A stretch of 64,000 nucleotides of DNA from Nocardioides aromaticivorans (GTDB lineage: Bacteria; Actinomycetota; Actinomycetes; Propionibacteriales; Nocardioidaceae): contig NZ_JACBZM010000001.1 in NCBI RefSeq assembly GCF_013408525.1, forward strand, positions 3,720,001 through 3,784,000, written 5' to 3'. Position 1 is the stretch's first letter. Every line of letters starts with the position of its first letter. The translations under genes and the position numbers were made by a program. Shown piece after piece: positions 62,051 to 64,000 of this stretch. The notes beneath the pieces are model-generated. The model saw only the letters and a list, made by a program, of their open reading frames with translations, ran no database searches and was not told the origin of the DNA.

Positions 62051-63958
62051 ATGTCTGCTCTCGTGGTCGAGGTCGACGGCCGCGTCCTCCGACTGGACGG
62101 CAAGTCGTCGTACCGCATCGGTCGTGCCATCGAGGCCGACGTCGTGCTGACGGCCGGGTCCGTGTCCCGGCAGCACGCGGAGATCCGCCTCGTCGACGGG
62201 GCGTGGGTCCTGGTCGACGCCGGCAGCCAGTTCGGCACCTTCGTCGACGGCGAGCGGATCACGGAGCACGCCGTGGACCGCCGGATCGCCGTCCGCTGTG
62301 GTCCGCCCGCGCCAGGCGCGGAGCTGATGGTCGTCCCCGCCGAGCAGTACGACGACGCGTCGGCCACGCCCAGCGCCCCGGCCCCGCCCCCGCCCATGCC
62401 GGGCCCATCCCAGCTCGACGAGCCGACCAGCGTCCCGGCGGTCCCGGTCGCCCCGTCCGCGCCGCAGCCGACGAGCGTCGCCCCGCGGCCGGACGTGGCG
62501 CCGCCGGGGTCCGACCGGTTCGCGCCGCCCGGTGCGGTGCCGCCCGCGGCACCTCCGGCGGTCGTGCCCCCGGCGGCCGGGCCCGCGACGCCTGCCCTCG
62601 GTGTGCCTGCCGCGCCGCCCGCGCCGGGTGCTCGCCCCGCCGGTGCCCCGGGCCTGCCGCCCGCGATCGCCGGCAACGACGCCACCCAGATCCTCGCGGC
62701 CGCGCCGCGCCCCGCCGCTCCGGGCCAGGCCGGCCCGGTGCCGCAGCGCACCGGTCCCGACCTGCTGCTCGTCGTCGAGGGCCGCGAGCACCGCTTCCGC
62801 CACCCGGCCCAGATCACGATCGGCCGGCGCAGCGACTCCACGGTCGTCGTCGCCGACCCGGCCTGCTCGCGCGCGCACGGCCGGATCGACGCCCAGCCGG
62901 GCGGCTGGAACTACACCAACCTCTCCAACGAGGGCACCTGGCTCGACGGCCGCCGGATCGACAACCACCGCTTCGACGAGCGGATCGCGGTGCGCCTGGG
63001 CCACCCGGTCGCCGGCACCGAGCTGACCCTCGTCCCGATCCTCTCGGCGGCCGAGGAGGAGCGCCGCATCGCCCGCCGGCGCCTGCGCCGGCGCCTGGCG
63101 ATCATCGGTGCCGCCGCGGCGGCCGTGCTGCTCATCGCGGGCGTCCTCGGCGCAGCCTGGTTGATCGGCCGCGACGACGACGGAGACCGGCGGGCCGACG
63201 GCGGCAGCTCGCAGGAGCCCGGCACCGGCAGCGACAGCTCGATGGACTCGCTCAGCGACGCCGAGCTCGACTCGGCGAAGGCCGCCGCCGTGAAGATCAC
63301 CGGCGACAGCGTCGACTCCAGCGGCCAGCAGTTCAGCTATGGCGGCTCGGGCTCGATCATCCGCAAGGACGGCCTGATCCTCACCAACGCCCATGTCGCC
63401 GCCCCCGAGTCGCCGGGGCTGAGCGAGCAGTATGACGGGTTGGATATCGCAAACCCCGAGTTCTTGCTGATCCACTTGACAGATGGGATGACGGACACGA
63501 ACGCGCCCGCGTCGTACCGCGCGCGCGTGATCCAGGCGGACGGCTACCTCGACGTCGCCGTCATCCAGATCTACGCCAAGGCCGACGGGAGCGAGCTCGA
63601 CGGCGACCTCGACTTGCCGACCGTGCCGATCGGCTCCTCCGGCGAGCTTCGTGCAGGTGACGACGTCACCGTGCTCGGCTTCCCGGCCGTGGCCCGGTCA
63701 GAGGACTCGATCACCGTCACCACGGGCGTCATCTCGACGGTCATCAACGACCCAAACCTCGGGCCGCGCTCCGAGCTCGACACCGACGCCCGCATCGCGC
63801 CGGGCAACTCGGGCGGCATGGCGATCAACAACGACGCGGAGCTGATCGGCATCCCGACCGCGTTGTTCGCCGATCGCGAGACGTTCGTCACCAGCGGGCG
63901 AATCCGTTCGATCGATGCCGTCAAAGGTCTGATCGAACGCGCGTTTGCAGCCAGTTGA
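62051..63958 (+). CDS. Double-FHA membrane-anchored trypsin-like protease
   Basis: A 635-aa protein: FHA domain 1 (20-85; YRIGR, SVSRQHAEI), a Pro/Ala linker, FHA domain 2 (255-320; IGRRSDS, CSRAHGRI), a membrane helix (349-372) and an extracytoplasmic trypsin-like domain with H448 (TNAHV), D501 (YLDVAV) and S587 (GNSGGM). It would link phospho-signals inside to proteolysis outside. GTG 62042 is an alternative start. From about 63430 the codon use becomes less GC-rich. Confidence 0.85.
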   Translation: MSALVVEVDGRVLRLDGKSSYRIGRAIEADVVLTAGSVSRQHAEIRLVDGAWVLVDAGSQFGTFVDGERITEHAVDRRIAVRCGPPAPGAELMVVPAEQYDDASATPSAPAPPPPMPGPSQLDEPTSVPAVPVAPSAPQPTSVAPRPDVAPPGSDRFAPPGAVPPAAPPAVVPPAAGPATPALGVPAAPPAPGARPAGAPGLPPAIAGNDATQILAAAPRPAAPGQAGPVPQRTGPDLLLVVEGREHRFRHPAQITIGRRSDSTVVVADPACSRAHGRIDAQPGGWNYTNLSNEGTWLDGRRIDNHRFDERIAVRLGHPVAGTELTLVPILSAAEEERRIARRRLRRRLAIIGAAAAAVLLIAGVLGAAWLIGRDDDGDRRADGGSSQEPGTGSDSSMDSLSDAELDSAKAAAVKITGDSVDSSGQQFSYGGSGSIIRKDGLILTNAHVAAPESPGLSEQYDGLDIANPEFLLIHLTDGMTDTNAPASYRARVIQADGYLDVAVIQIYAKADGSELDGDLDLPTVPIGSSGELRAGDDVTVLGFPAVARSEDSITVTTGVISTVINDPNLGPRSELDTDARIAPGNSGGMAINNDAELIGIPTALFADRETFVTSGRIRSIDAVKGLIERAFAAS

Positions 63959-63992
63959 TTCTGGAAGTGAAGACATTCGACACCGATATCTC

Positions 63993-64000
63993 GGAAAGGA
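63993..64000 (+). promoter_or_regulatory. Shine-Dalgarno of a gene beyond the edge
   Basis: GGAAAGGA ends exactly at the window edge, 34 bp after the protease stop, so another plus-strand gene of the island probably begins just outside. Confidence 0.45.

Noticed and set aside
60661..62841. Minus-strand open frame over the variant kinase and FHA protease
   Set aside because: No motifs and it covers two well-supported genes.

Overview
The window is a very GC-rich actinobacterial chromosome segment, most like Nocardioides or another Nocardioidaceae. The evidence is strong G/C preference at third codon positions, frequent GTG starts, NAD-glutamate dehydrogenase of the 180-kDa class, an SD-sequestering type T-box before a eukaryote-like ileS, DUF3117, an SGNH/CBS divergent pair, and gene order shared with mycobacteria (DUF501-ppx; O-methyltransferase/sigE/anti-sigma/htrA). 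It carries about 56 protein genes, one tRNA, one T-box leader and several interspersed palindromic repeats. No rRNA, CRISPR array, prophage or recognised transposase was seen.

Layout. 1-8.3 kb: DUF501, ppx, a family-5 uracil-DNA glycosylase, an ACT protein, peptide deformylase, a tRNA-Leu(UAA)-like gene, a PopR-like regulator facing a coupled clpP pair (one member lacks the catalytic serine), a His-rich methyltransferase behind a MerR-type promoter, a secreted family-5 glycosidase and a BI-1 membrane protein. 8.3-9.6 kb: a 1.24-kb element with perfect 25-bp terminal inverted repeats around a single AbiEi/DUF559-like gene. 9.6-30.6 kb: housekeeping metabolism, including the three succinylase-branch lysine/DAP genes dapC, dapD and dapE at separate sites, CBS, fdxA, T-box-ileS, a LOG-family protein, a DivIVA fusion, DUF3117 and pepA. 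30.7-33.5 kb: the envelope-stress module sigE / zinc anti-sigma / htrA. 33.5-34.4 kb: a small accessory pair (secreted protein plus membrane protein). 34.5-36.8 kb: an excisionase-like HTH gene and a CpaB/CpaE-like pair. 36.8-51.3 kb: a methyltransferase, a membrane protein with a lipoprotein, WS/DGAT, two DUF2505 paralogues, the giant GDH, an ABC exporter and a CPA2 antiporter.

51.3 kb to the right edge: a Ser/Thr phospho-signalling island. It holds a PP2C phosphatase and TerY-like VWA protein in one operon, two kinases with altered motifs, one FHA/zinc-ribbon/His-rich protein, a double-FHA membrane-anchored trypsin-like protease, a kinase-coupled membrane sensor, a four-TM protein, an uncharacterised Rossmann/FAD-type oxidoreductase and a DUF6461-like protein. 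VWA + PP2C + kinase is the TerY-P triad described in Ter-related stress systems. The surrounding set looks like a larger, poorly described pathway that continues past the right edge.

Regulation. Many genes have a TAnnnT-like -10 hexamer exactly 6-8 nt before the start codon and no Shine-Dalgarno sequence, so leaderless transcription appears common here. Intergenic dyads suggest specific operators (MerR-type at 5071-5101, CRP-like at 5821-5834, a -10-embedded dyad at 42040-42054).
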